Positions 25,727 to 34,826 of a stretch of 64,000 nt of DNA are shown piece by piece (the first letter of the stretch is position 1; each line of letters starts with the position of its first letter). The position numbers and the translations under genes are program-made. The DNA comes from JAVXGM01 sp036657395. GTDB lineage: Bacteria; Bacillota; Clostridia; Peptostreptococcales; Anaerovoracaceae. The notes beneath the pieces are model-generated. The model saw nothing but the letters and a program-made list of their open reading frames with translations, searched no databases and had not been told where the DNA came from. Location of the stretch: assembly GCA_036657395.1 (NCBI GenBank), contig JAVXGM010000002.1, positions 1 to 64,000 on the forward strand, given 5' to 3'.

Positions 25727-26827
25727 CTATCTTCGTGGCCTGCCGCCGCAAGGGTCGCAGTCGCATGGTTCAGGTTTTGGTGGCTTTGGTTTTGGTTTGG
25801 CTGGTGGAGCACAATCACTACACCCTGTTTTGCAACCACAGTCGCAAGGATTGGCCTCAGCAATTTTCGGACCGCTGCATGGATTGCAATCGTTATGTCC
25901 GTGATGGCCATGATTGTTTTGGTGGTCACAGTTAGAGTTACAATTTTCACCTGGGTTTGGGAATAGGGAAGGGAATGACGTGCAAATTGGATTAGTCTGA
26001 GTTGGAACATCAACAAGACCAGAAGACAATACGCATAGTTGAACAGGAAGAACAACCTTCTTTTCACAAGTTACACATAAAGCGACGATTAAGTTTCCAG
26101 TGACTTCTCCATCACAATTCACAATAATATCTCTGCCACAATTGTTAGTTGCAAGACGACATTCACAAGCTGTATTATTCAGTTCTGTAAATCTAGGCAA
26201 GAATGTAGCTTCAGTTACGCTAGGCATGCTTATTTCAAAGAAATTTGTCAACATAAGTGGGTGGGCAGCTGTAGCAACCGTGACTTCAGCCCATACAGTG
26301 AAGACACGCTCGTGATTACAATCATCACATAAGAGCAGATCCACATAGACGATTACATTCCCAGTAATCCCTATGTTTTGTGTACCGAAAATCGGTGTGC
26401 ATAAACCTTCCTCATCTCCTGGACAAGGGTCAGCATATAAAATTTTCTGTGATAATGTACCGTCAGGACCAACTACCTTGAGGGGATCCCCATGGCAATC
26501 CTGTAGGAATGTAGCCCCAGAAATGCTGGTATCTACATCTAAGCATAAATTTCTTGGATCATCCACATTGTGTGGATTAAATACCCTTTTACAACGAATA
26601 TCTACCACTCTAGAAACAGAATGGCCGCAAGGAATATCAGGACAGAATCTTTGGTTCTGCACTGTCTTCATTCCTTGAAGATTGAACATTACCGCATCAT
26701 ACACACTTTGTGTATATATGGGAGCGCTGACAATGTCGTCAAGATCCCCACTAAATTCACAAAGATGGCTTCCCTTGCAGCAATTTTCGTAGATGTCCGA
26801 AGCGGGTCTGTTACCGAAACAAGACAT
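25727..26827 (-). CDS. Cys-rich spore-surface-like protein
   Basis: 366-residue protein with 33 cysteines, many as CC, CxC and CxxC pairs. The middle (about 60-275) looks like a beta-rich folded domain; the last 70 residues are low complexity: His/Asn-rich (NNHGHHGHND), then Cys-rich, then PPAKPKPKPPKPEP, ending CDCDPCGGRPRR. No signal peptide or membrane helix, so it would be made in the cytoplasm of the mother cell. I do not recognise a named family. An excellent AAAGGAGG precedes the ATG, and a perfect sigma-K-type promoter lies 39-66 nt upstream. Together these support a cross-linked coat or exosporium protein, as inference. The plus-strand frames opposite have no ribosome site. Confidence 0.78.
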   Translation of the reverse strand: MSCFGNRPASDIYENCCKGSHLCEFSGDLDDIVSAPIYTQSVYDAVMFNLQGMKTVQNQRFCPDIPCGHSVSRVVDIRCKRVFNPHNVDDPRNLCLDVDTSISGATFLQDCHGDPLKVVGPDGTLSQKILYADPCPGDEEGLCTPIFGTQNIGITGNVIVYVDLLLCDDCNHERVFTVWAEVTVATAAHPLMLTNFFEISMPSVTEATFLPRFTELNNTACECRLATNNCGRDIIVNCDGEVTGNLIVALCVTCEKKVVLPVQLCVLSSGLVDVPTQTNPICTSFPSLFPNPGENCNSNCDHQNNHGHHGHNDCNPCSGPKIAEANPCDCGCKTGCSDCAPPAKPKPKPPKPEPCDCDPCGGRPRR

Positions 26828-26865
26828 ATATTTACCTCCTTTTATACTTCAAAATCTTTCTTGAA

Positions 26866-26893
26866 TAGTATATGAAAAGAAAATAAAGTATGT
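26866..26893 (-). promoter_or_regulatory. Sigma-K-like promoter of the 33-Cys gene
   Basis: Read on the minus strand: AC (26893-26892), 17-nt spacer, CATATACTA (26874-26866). This fits AC-N16/17-CATAnnnTA exactly. Distance to the ATG is about 39 nt. Confidence 0.6.
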
Positions 26894-26929
26894 TACAATA
26901 AACGATATTAAAGAAAAATAGAGGTTTAT

Positions 26930-27208
26930 ATGGAACAAGATAAGAAAAATGAAAGCAGCCAAAAGCTTGAAAATACTACAGAAAAAGAACAAGAAATGAA
27001 ACAAGGTGTTGCCAAAAAGGCAAGCCTTGCTATTTTTATTTTGGTGGTTTTACTTTTTTTAGGGATAATATCTGTAACTGATATTATTTCGGTTAAATGG
27101 GGAACCGCTGCGGGTACCATAGGACTTGTAATTATTGCTGCTATTTTGGCTATTTATTTGTATAAAAATGAACTTATTGAAAAATTGAAAAAGAAAAAAG
27201 GTGATTGA
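26930..27208 (+). CDS. Small membrane protein, unknown
   Basis: 92 residues: a charged, Gln/Glu/Lys-rich N-terminal 28 residues, two hydrophobic helices (about 30-52 and 60-78) and a Lys-rich tail (KLKKKKGD). Family not recognised. GAGGTTTAT precedes the ATG. It ends 3 nt before the M16 peptidase and carries that gene's ribosome site in its last codons, so they form one unit. Confidence 0.7.
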   Translation: MEQDKKNESSQKLENTTEKEQEMKQGVAKKASLAIFILVVLLFLGIISVTDIISVKWGTAAGTIGLVIIAAILAIYLYKNELIEKLKKKKGD

Positions 27209-27211
27209 GAT

Positions 27212-28462
27212 ATGATAAAAACAAAGACACTAGATTGTGGGACAACCGTTGTAATGGAACAGATTCCTTATGTGCAATCTGTATCCATTGGAGTTTGGGC
27301 AAAAGTGGGAAGTGTAGATGAGCCAAGCAGATTAGCTGGAGTTTCACATTTTGTTGAACATATGATGTTTAAAGGAACAGGTAAAAGAACAGCAAGGCAA
27401 ATAGCTTCAGATGTGGATAAGATTGGTGGTCATATGAACGCATTTACGGGTAAAGAAGCCACTTGCTACTACATTAAAACCTTAAGTGATAATTTGGATC
27501 AAGCAGTGGAAATTCTCTTGGACATGGTTTTGAATTCTAAGCTAGATAAAGAGGAAATGGATAAAGAGAGAATGGTTATCTGTGAAGAAATTAAAATGAT
27601 TCAAGATAGTCCAGATGACGATGCTCACGATACAATTTGCGACTTGATTTTCAAAGGAGACCCACTTTCAAAATCTATTATTGGTACACCTTCTTCTCTA
27701 GATAATATTACTTCCAAATCCATGAGAAATTACATAAAAAAAGAATATACTAGGGACAATGTAGTGATTTCAATAGCGGGAAACTTTGATGAATACAAGA
27801 TTTCGGAAATGCTTAGTGAAAAATTAGATAAGCTAAACCCTACCAAGGAGGAAAGACCTAAAGTGGATGGAGTATTCGCTCAAAACTTTAGAGTCAAAGT
27901 CAAGGACATAGAGCAGTCTCATATTTGCATGGGTACTAGAGGTGTCAAACTAGAGGATGATAGATACTTTGCCCTTGCTCTTTTAAACAATGTCTTAGGA
28001 GGGAGCATGAGTTCTCGTCTATTTCAGAGTATTAGGGAACAAAAGGGGCTTGCATATTCTGTTTATTCTATGGCTAGCTCATTTTGCGAATCAGGTTACT
28101 TCAATATATATGCAGGTGTGGCTCATGGTAAAATTAGGGCAACAATTGAAGCAATTAAGGAAGAAATGGCCATCTTAAAAAAAGATGGAATAACTCAAGA
28201 AGAGCTTTCCACGGCCAAGGAACAGATGAAAAGTGCATATACATTTGCCCAAGAAAATGTTAATGGAAGAATGGTATCAATAGGGAGAAATATGACTCTT
28301 TCAAGAAAGATACATACGATGGAAGACGTTATTAAATCATTTAACAATGTAAACATGGATCATATAGGAGAAGTTATTGACCTTATTGGTGAACCTAGAG
28401 AATATTGTGGCGTTGCTGTAACTAACAAGAAAATCCCATTAAAATCAATAATACAAGGGTAA
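27212..28462 (+). CDS. M16 family zinc peptidase (processing-peptidase-like)
   Basis: 416-residue insulinase/processing-peptidase-type protein, probably cytoplasmic. The inverted zinc motif HFVEH appears in SHFVEHMMFKGT (near residue 48), with the distal Glu in KERMVICEEIKMI about 75 residues later. The C-terminal half carries the usual GSRMSSRLF-like segment (here GGSMSSRLFQSIREQKGL). The order M16 peptidase then dut, near housekeeping genes, is seen in other Clostridia. Natural substrate unknown. AAAGGTG lies 8 nt before the ATG. Confidence 0.9.
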   Translation: MIKTKTLDCGTTVVMEQIPYVQSVSIGVWAKVGSVDEPSRLAGVSHFVEHMMFKGTGKRTARQIASDVDKIGGHMNAFTGKEATCYYIKTLSDNLDQAVEILLDMVLNSKLDKEEMDKERMVICEEIKMIQDSPDDDAHDTICDLIFKGDPLSKSIIGTPSSLDNITSKSMRNYIKKEYTRDNVVISIAGNFDEYKISEMLSEKLDKLNPTKEERPKVDGVFAQNFRVKVKDIEQSHICMGTRGVKLEDDRYFALALLNNVLGGSMSSRLFQSIREQKGLAYSVYSMASSFCESGYFNIYAGVAHGKIRATIEAIKEEMAILKKDGITQEELSTAKEQMKSAYTFAQENVNGRMVSIGRNMTLSRKIHTMEDVIKSFNNVNMDHIGEVIDLIGEPREYCGVAVTNKKIPLKSIIQG

Positions 28463-28489
28463 CTGATCTAAAAATTGAGAGGGCAGTAG

Positions 28490-28918
28490 ATGAAAATAAA
28501 GATTAAAAGTGAAAGTGGAAGCTTGCCTACTTATGAAACTGAAGGATCGGCTGGCATGGATATTAGAGCAAAATTAAGTGAACCTATTACGTTGATGCCT
28601 GGAAAACGTAGCCTTATTACTACAGGGCTCTACATAGAACTACCTCAGGGAATGGAAGCTCAAATACGAGCCAGGAGTGGTCTTGCTATAAAAAAAGGTG
28701 TAGGGCTAGTCAACGGCATTGGCACAATTGATAGCGACTATAGAGGGGAAATTAAGATACCATTGATCAATTGGGGCGAAGAGCCATTCGTTGTGAATGA
28801 TGGGGAACGAATTGCTCAAATGGTAGTAGCTGCATACGAAAGAGTCTTTTGGGACAAAGTAGATCAACTTACGGAGACAAAAAGGGCTGAAGGTGGTTTT
28901 GGCCATACTGGTGTATAA
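28490..28918 (+). CDS. dut: dUTP diphosphatase
   Basis: 142-residue trimeric dUTPase that converts dUTP to dUMP and keeps uracil out of DNA. The five motifs are in order: AGMDIRA, RARSGLA, GTIDSDYRGEI, GERIAQMV and the C-terminal GGFGHTG loop that closes over the substrate. GAGGGCAG precedes the ATG. The terminator at 28931 follows directly. Confidence 0.95.
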   Translation: MKIKIKSESGSLPTYETEGSAGMDIRAKLSEPITLMPGKRSLITTGLYIELPQGMEAQIRARSGLAIKKGVGLVNGIGTIDSDYRGEIKIPLINWGEEPFVVNDGERIAQMVVAAYERVFWDKVDQLTETKRAEGGFGHTGV

Positions 28919-28930
28919 TAACGAAAAAGC

Positions 28931-28987
28931 AATCTGTCACATATATTGACCTAAAAGGGAGGGCAAAAATTTGCTGACAGATTTTTT
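28931..28987 (+). terminator. Branched intrinsic terminator after dut
   Basis: AATCTGTCA (28931-28939) pairs with TGACAGATT (28975-28983) and runs into TTTTTT. The large loop holds a second small palindrome, GCAAAAATTTGC (28963-28974). Confidence 0.7.
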
Positions 28988-29193
28988 GTTGCCAAAGAGA
29001 AGAAAGATTTTTAGGAATCTAACTAAGGTAACGCTTATAGAAGGACATATAAAAAAATTAAAAAGTGGCGTGATTTGTCAATATTTTGGGAAATGTGACA
29101 AAAAGATTTAAAACTTCAGGGGGAAAACTTTACATTAAGTTAATAAACGAGTATTATTAACTGGTGATTAAACAAAAGAAGAGGAGATTATTC
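28988..29193 (+). promoter_or_regulatory. Upstream region and sigma-A promoter of the phosphate-transport pair
   Basis: Non-coding. TTTACA at 29129-29134, 17-nt spacer and TATTAT at 29152-29157 form a good sigma-A promoter with a start near 29164. About 30 nt further upstream is an inverted repeat TTGTCA (29075-29080)/TGACAA (29096-29101), a possible operator. I could not recognise convincing Pho-box repeats. Confidence 0.6.
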
Positions 29194-29817
29194 ATGATCG
29201 GTGTGAAGAAAAAGGAAGATGTTTTTTTCCAATTACTAAATGATTTTGCCAGCAAAATTGTTAAGGTTGGAGAAGCTTTTGTAGATTTAGTCAATAATTA
29301 TGATGACGTGACAGCGAAGGTAGCTAAGATCAAAGTGTTAGAAACAGAATGCGACATGCAGGCTCATAAGATTTTATCCGCCTTAAATGCATCCTTTGTA
29401 ACCCCATTTGACAGAGAAGATATATATGATATTACAAAGGAAATGGATGATATCGTAGATTCTTTAGAGGAAGTGGCCAATAGATTTATTGTTTTTGACG
29501 TAAAGGAGTTAAGACCAGAATCCTTGAAGATGGCTAGCTATATCATGCAGGCAATCCTTGAACTTCAGATTATGTTTGAACATTTGTCAGAAGTAAAGAA
29601 GAACGGTATTGCACATGACCAAATAGTAGAAGTTAATCGAATAGAAAACGAAGGAGATATTCTGTATCGAAAAATACTAACCGATTTATTTAGAAAAGAA
29701 AAAAATCCAATTGAATTAATTAAGTGGAAACATTTATATGAACAGCTTGAGACTTGCTTAGACTCTTGCGAAAGTGTTGCAAATATTGTTGAAGGCGTGG
29801 TAATGAAATATGCTTAG
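29194..29817 (+). CDS. DUF47/PhoU-like phosphate transport accessory protein
   Basis: 207-residue, all-helical protein of the DUF47 (PhoU-like) family. FVTPFDREDIYDITKEMDD is split here as the family hallmark TPFDREDIYDI near residue 70, followed by DSLEEVANR. Members sit beside PiT transporters and are thought to regulate them. The ATG at 29194 has GAGGAGA upstream; the longer frame start at 29164 coincides with the predicted transcription start. It overlaps the transporter gene by 8 nt. Confidence 0.88.
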   Translation: MIGVKKKEDVFFQLLNDFASKIVKVGEAFVDLVNNYDDVTAKVAKIKVLETECDMQAHKILSALNASFVTPFDREDIYDITKEMDDIVDSLEEVANRFIVFDVKELRPESLKMASYIMQAILELQIMFEHLSEVKKNGIAHDQIVEVNRIENEGDILYRKILTDLFRKEKNPIELIKWKHLYEQLETCLDSCESVANIVEGVVMKYA

Positions 29818-30802
29818 TGGTATTTTAATTGCTGTAATTGTAGTTGCACTCATATTTGAATTTATCAATGGATTTCATGATACAGCTAACGCTATTGCCA
29901 CATCGGTTTATACAAGAGCATTAACGGCCAAAAGAGCTATTTTATTAGCCGCTGTTATGAACCTTGTGGGGGCTATGGTAAGCGAAAAAGTTGCAATGAC
30001 TATTTCAACTGGATTGGTGAGCATTGAATTAGAACAATATGTAATTTTGGCAGCATTAATAGGTGCTATTATCTGGAATTTGTTTACATGGTGGAAAGGC
30101 ATTCCAAGCAGCTCTTCCCATGCTTTAATTGGAAGCTTAGTAGGGGCGACCATTGTATTTACTGCTTCTACAAAGTATATAAAATGGGATGGCATTTTAG
30201 AAAAAGTAGTCATTCCCCTTATTGGATCACCACTGATAGGGTTTGTCATAGGATTTGGTGCAATGAAATTAATTTTCGTATTGCTAGCAAACTGGACACC
30301 TCATAAAGTAAATAGTGTTTTTAAAAAATTACAGGTATTTTCTGCAGCTTTGGTGGCGTTTGCCCACGGTAATAATGATGCCCAAAAGACAATGGGTATT
30401 ATGACTTTAGCCTTGATTACAGGCGGCATGGTTGAACAAGGTGGAGGGATTCCTCTTTGGGTTAAGATTTCCTGTGCAGTAATGATGGCATTAGGTACAT
30501 CAATTGGTGGTTGGAAAATCATGAAAACCATGGGTGGAGGAGTTACAAAACTAGAGCCAGCTAGCGGATTTGCAGCACAGACCGCATCAGCTATTGTAAT
30601 GGAAAGTGCATCATTTTTAGGTGCACCAATTAGTACAACCCAGGTAATCACAACATCAATTATGGGTGTAGGTAGTGCTAAACGAATTTCTGCAGTAAAA
30701 TGGGGAATTGCCCAAAACATTATTATTGCATGGGTAGTAACTTTGCCAATAACAATGATTTTAGGCGGAGGCGCTCTTATGGTAATCAGGTTGTTTATAT
30801 AA
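29810..30802 (+). CDS. PiT-family inorganic phosphate transporter
   Basis: 330-residue membrane protein. The duplicated PiT signature is present: GFHDTANAIATSV near residue 21 and FAHGNNDAQKTMGI near 185. About ten hydrophobic segments. It imports phosphate (or metal-phosphate) coupled to cations. The start lies inside the end of the DUF47 gene, so the two are translationally coupled. Confidence 0.93.
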   Translation: MLSGILIAVIVVALIFEFINGFHDTANAIATSVYTRALTAKRAILLAAVMNLVGAMVSEKVAMTISTGLVSIELEQYVILAALIGAIIWNLFTWWKGIPSSSSHALIGSLVGATIVFTASTKYIKWDGILEKVVIPLIGSPLIGFVIGFGAMKLIFVLLANWTPHKVNSVFKKLQVFSAALVAFAHGNNDAQKTMGIMTLALITGGMVEQGGGIPLWVKISCAVMMALGTSIGGWKIMKTMGGGVTKLEPASGFAAQTASAIVMESASFLGAPISTTQVITTSIMGVGSAKRISAVKWGIAQNIIIAWVVTLPITMILGGGALMVIRLFI

Positions 30803-30810
30803 GAGGAAAA

Positions 30811-31821
30811 ATGATTATTAGAGAAGACTTGGAAAGAAGAGAATATGAAATACTTGATTCCCTAGGGTCAAAATCAGCAGAGACTGTAGGGAGGCAGATT
30901 CCTGAGGAAAAATGCAAGGTAAGGACTGAATATCAGCGAGATAGAGATAGGATAGTTCATTCCAAAGCCTTTAGAAGGCTAATGCATAAGACTCAGGTTT
31001 TTTTGGCTCCAGAAGGAGATCATTTCAGGACAAGACTTACTCACACTTTGGAAGTGTCCCAAATTTCAAGGACAATAGCAAGGTGTTTAGCCCTTAATGA
31101 AGACTTAACAGAAGCTATTGCCCTAGGCCACGATCTGGGACATACCCCCTTTGGACACAATGGAGAAATGGTTTTGGATAGCATTTATCCCGGCGGATTT
31201 CATCACAACAAACAAAGCCTTCGAGTAGTTGACATTTTAGAATCCACAACTAGAAGACAAGGGATGAACTTAACAGGAGAGGTGCGAGATGGTATTCTTA
31301 ACCATACAGGAAAAGGAGTTCCATTTACATTAGAAGGTCAGATTGTGAAAATAAGCGATAGGATAGCATACATTAACCATGACATTGATGATGCCATGAG
31401 AAGTGGAATTATTGTCAAGTCAGACCTACCAGTAGAATGCCTTAAGTACCTAGGTGGTGACCACCGTACCAGAATCAATACTTTAGTTATGGACATAGCA
31501 AAAAACAGTGAAGGAAAAAGTCATATTGTACAAAGTGAAGAGTGTAAAATGTATATGAACCGATTACGGGAGTACATGTTTACAAACGTTTACCATAACA
31601 ATCGGGTAAAGAAAGATGAGGATCTAGAAAAAGTTAAAAATATAATTGTTTCTTTGTATGACCATTTTCTAAACAATGAAGAACAGCTTCCTCAGGATTT
31701 ACAAGCCATGGTTGGTGAGTTTTCACTAGAGGAAATGGTGAAAGATCACATTGCTGGAATGACAGATAGATATGCCATTAATCTTTATGGAGAGTTATTT
31801 GTACCTAAAGGGTGGAAATAA
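30811..31821 (+). CDS. dgt: dGTP triphosphohydrolase-like HD domain protein
   Basis: 336-residue HD-superfamily phosphohydrolase of the dGTPase group, expected to hydrolyse dNTPs to nucleosides and triphosphate. RDRDRIVHSKAFRRLMHKTQVF is shown here by its core SKAFRRLMHKTQVF; HTLEVSQISR and the metal motif HDLGHTPFGH follow. It starts at ATG 30811, 8 nt after the phosphate transporter, with AAGAGGAAAA upstream, and precedes dnaG, an order common in Clostridia. Confidence 0.88.
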   Translation: MIIREDLERREYEILDSLGSKSAETVGRQIPEEKCKVRTEYQRDRDRIVHSKAFRRLMHKTQVFLAPEGDHFRTRLTHTLEVSQISRTIARCLALNEDLTEAIALGHDLGHTPFGHNGEMVLDSIYPGGFHHNKQSLRVVDILESTTRRQGMNLTGEVRDGILNHTGKGVPFTLEGQIVKISDRIAYINHDIDDAMRSGIIVKSDLPVECLKYLGGDHRTRINTLVMDIAKNSEGKSHIVQSEECKMYMNRLREYMFTNVYHNNRVKKDEDLEKVKNIIVSLYDHFLNNEEQLPQDLQAMVGEFSLEEMVKDHIAGMTDRYAINLYGELFVPKGWK

Positions 31822-31896
31822 AAAAGGAAATCAAATACTTTTGTCGAATAAGTATAAGGCTAGAGGAAAATCAATAGAAAAGAGGTGCATAACTGG

Positions 31897-33636
31897 GTGA
31901 CGAATAGAGACAATGCAGTTGATGAAATAAAAAGCAGGTGTGATATTGTAGAGGTTATTGGACAAGTTGTACCCTTAAAAAAAGCGGGCAGCAACTACAA
32001 GGGAAATTGTCCATTTCATAATGAAAAGACACCTTCTTTTGTTGTTTCGCAGACAAAACAAATCTTCACATGCTTTGGATGTGGCGTCACAGGAGATGTT
32101 ATCGGTTTTGTCCAACAATATTATCAACTTGATTTTATTGGAGCAATGGAAAAACTCATGGCAGATTATAACATTAATATTCAGCTTAACTTTAATAAAA
32201 GTCCACATAAGGACGAATCCTATAGTATAAATAAAGAAGCTGCAAAATTTTTTTATAAAGCACTTAGAGCAAAGGAAAACCCTGCCTTTTCATACATGGA
32301 AAAGAGAGGGATTTCCACAGATACTTTAAACTTATTTGGTATTGGATACGCAGATGACCAGTGGAATAGCTTGCATGATCATCTTAAGAGTCTGGGCTTT
32401 GAAGATAATAAACTTATGGATTTAGGATTGATTTCTCAAAGTAAGGGTAAATATTACGATAAGTTTAGAAATCGAGTAATGTTTCCTATTATTAATACCA
32501 GTGGTAAAGTTATTGGGTTTGGTGGAAGGATACTAGATGATGGAGCACCAAAATATTTAAACTCAAACGAATCCGATATTTTTCTTAAAAAGAATAATTT
32601 ATATGGACTGAATTTGACACGTCAAGATATTAGCAAGGAAAATGAAGCTATTTTAGTAGAAGGGTATATGGATGTAATTTCTCTTTATCAAGGTGGGGTG
32701 AGAAATGTTTCTGCTTCACTTGGGACAGCCCTTACAGAGAGCCAAGCTAAGATGTTGAAGCGTTACACCAATCAAGTGGTTCTAGCCTATGATTCGGATC
32801 AAGCAGGTATTAGTGCTGCACTAAGAGGCTTAGATATCCTTCACAAAGAAAATTGTAAAGTAAAAGTGCTTCAAGTGACAGAGGGAAAAGATCCAGACGA
32901 ATATATTAAGAGCCATGGAAAACAAGGGTTTTTAAATCTGGTTTCTCAGGCACTACCGTATGCAGACTATAAGTTTAGCTTGCTAAAGAAAGAATATGAT
33001 TTAGACACCACACAGGGAAGGGTAGATTTTCTTCAAAGTGCAGTTTCAGTATTGCAAATGCTCAGCCCAGTGGAGGCTGATATATACATAAGAAAATTGG
33101 CAAAGGAAACAAATATATCGCAAGGTGCTATAAGACTTGAGCTTGATGGTAATAATCGTCAAGAAAAGCCTTCTCAATTACGACCAATAGTAGAAGATCA
33201 CATACCAAAACAAGCTTCCATGCTTGAAAAAAATGTGATTAAACTCATACTTACAAGTAGCGGGTATTTCCCAAAATTTGATATCTATGCAAATGCCGTT
33301 TTTATAAGTGAATGTGGACAAATGATATATGCCGGAATTAAAGGGCTATATAAACAAGATGAAGAACTAGACGTGAAGAAATTGGCAGATTCTCTAGATA
33401 CAGAATATGTAGATGAGCTTCAGGATATTTTAGACAATATACAATTAGCCCATAGAGAAAAAGAAGTCTATGGACAATGTGTCCATACTATTAAAACCAA
33501 GGCTTTGGCAGCCAAAGAGAAAGAATTAATTTCAAGACTTTCCATGGCAGACGAAGAAGAAAATAAAGAAAATATTGAGCACATCACTAAAGAATTGATG
33601 GAGATTCAAAGAACTATGAGAGGCAATAGGGGGTAA
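31897..33636 (+). CDS. dnaG: DNA primase
   Basis: 579-residue primase that makes RNA primers at the replication fork. The zinc finger is CPFH...CFGC (CHC2 type, about residues 36-60). The TOPRIM core carries LVEGYMDVISLY and YDSDQAG. The C-terminal part would bind the DnaB helicase. Start: GTG 31897 is preferred, with AGAGGTG 9 nt upstream; an in-frame GTG at 31885 overlaps that ribosome site. It is followed after 8 nt by rpoD. Confidence 0.95.
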   Translation: MTNRDNAVDEIKSRCDIVEVIGQVVPLKKAGSNYKGNCPFHNEKTPSFVVSQTKQIFTCFGCGVTGDVIGFVQQYYQLDFIGAMEKLMADYNINIQLNFNKSPHKDESYSINKEAAKFFYKALRAKENPAFSYMEKRGISTDTLNLFGIGYADDQWNSLHDHLKSLGFEDNKLMDLGLISQSKGKYYDKFRNRVMFPIINTSGKVIGFGGRILDDGAPKYLNSNESDIFLKKNNLYGLNLTRQDISKENEAILVEGYMDVISLYQGGVRNVSASLGTALTESQAKMLKRYTNQVVLAYDSDQAGISAALRGLDILHKENCKVKVLQVTEGKDPDEYIKSHGKQGFLNLVSQALPYADYKFSLLKKEYDLDTTQGRVDFLQSAVSVLQMLSPVEADIYIRKLAKETNISQGAIRLELDGNNRQEKPSQLRPIVEDHIPKQASMLEKNVIKLILTSSGYFPKFDIYANAVFISECGQMIYAGIKGLYKQDEELDVKKLADSLDTEYVDELQDILDNIQLAHREKEVYGQCVHTIKTKALAAKEKELISRLSMADEEENKENIEHITKELMEIQRTMRGNRG

Positions 33637-33644
33637 ATTACCAG

Positions 33645-34826
33645 ATGACGAATGTTGAAACAATGCAAGATAAAAAGAAACAATACGTAGCAGAGCTAAT
33701 GGAAAAAGCCAAGATAAAAACTAAGGGAAAAGGAAAGGCTAAAACTAAAGGCTCAATTACCTATACAGAGGTTTCTAGCCACTTAGAAACGGCCCAACTG
33801 GACAAAGACCAGATGGATGATATTTATGAGGAACTGATTTCCAAAGGGATTGAAATAATTTCAGAAGTTGAACCAGATGAACTGGAGCTTATAGAAATGG
33901 ATGATGAAGAAGTAGATGATCCAGAAGTAAAAGCTGTAATTGCAGAGAATAAGTCGGCTAAAGAGATTGACTTAGAGTCGACTATTCCAAAGGGTGTTGC
34001 AGTAGATGATCCAGTAAGAATGTACTTAAAAGAAATCGGTAAAGTTCCACTTTTGACAGCACAAGAGGAAATTGATCTAGCTAAGAGAATGGAAGCTGGA
34101 GACAATGCTGCAAAACAGAAACTTTGTGAAGCAAACCTTAGATTAGTGGTAAGTATTGCCAAAAAATATGTTGGCAGAGGTATGCTTTTCTTAGACTTGA
34201 TACAAGAGGGAAACCTAGGCCTTATTAAGGCGGTAGACAAATTTGACTGGACCAAAGGGTATAAATTTAGTACTTATGCCACATGGTGGATTAGGCAGGC
34301 CATTACAAGATCCATAGCCGATCAAGCGAGAACCATTAGAATCCCTGTTCACATGGTTGAGACCATTAACAAATTGATCAGAATTTCACGACAGCTTCTC
34401 CAGGAAAAAGGAAGAGAGCCTGCACCAGAAGAGATTGCCGAAGAGATGGGAATTTCCGAAGATAAAGTAAGGGAAATTTTAAAAATTGCTCAGGAGCCGG
34501 TATCACTTGAAACACCTATTGGTGAAGAAGAAGACAGTCATTTGGGAGATTTTATTCCTGACGAAGATGTGCCTGCACCAGCAGAAGCAGCAGCCTTCTC
34601 AATGCTTAAGGAACAGCTAGTAGAAGTTTTAGACACGCTGACAGAACGTGAACAAAAAGTATTGAAATTGCGGTTTGGTCTTGAAGATGGCAGAGCTAGA
34701 ACCTTAGAAGAAGTTGGAAAACGTTTTGATGTTACAAGAGAGCGAATTAGACAAATTGAAGCCAAGGCTTTAAGAAAGTTAAGACACCCAAGCAGAAGTA
34801 AGAAATTAAAGGATTATTTAGAATAA
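33645..34826 (+). CDS. rpoD: Housekeeping sigma factor RpoD/SigA
   Basis: 393-residue primary sigma factor. A Lys-rich N-terminal 35 residues and an acidic segment precede region 1.2 (DDPVRMYLKEIG). Region 2 has DLIQEGNLGLIKAV and KFSTYATWWIRQAI, which melts and reads the -10 box; region 4 has VTRERIRQIEAKALRKLRHP, which reads the -35 box. The sigma-A promoters listed for this window fit this factor. Its stop shares a base with the ATG of trmK (TAATG). Confidence 0.97.
   Translation: MTNVETMQDKKKQYVAELMEKAKIKTKGKGKAKTKGSITYTEVSSHLETAQLDKDQMDDIYEELISKGIEIISEVEPDELELIEMDDEEVDDPEVKAVIAENKSAKEIDLESTIPKGVAVDDPVRMYLKEIGKVPLLTAQEEIDLAKRMEAGDNAAKQKLCEANLRLVVSIAKKYVGRGMLFLDLIQEGNLGLIKAVDKFDWTKGYKFSTYATWWIRQAITRSIADQARTIRIPVHMVETINKLIRISRQLLQEKGREPAPEEIAEEMGISEDKVREILKIAQEPVSLETPIGEEEDSHLGDFIPDEDVPAPAEAAAFSMLKEQLVEVLDTLTEREQKVLKLRFGLEDGRARTLEEVGKRFDVTRERIRQIEAKALRKLRHPSRSKKLKDYLE

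Noticed and set aside
25686..26875. Several plus-strand open frames opposite the 33-Cys gene
   Set aside because: They are mirror frames of the minus-strand gene, have no ribosome sites and odd composition; the minus frame has AAAGGAGG and a sigma-K promoter.
29120..29160. Possible Pho-box repeats before the phosphate transporter pair
   Set aside because: TTAACA-like hexamers with the expected 11-bp period could not be aligned; the segment is explained by a sigma-A promoter.
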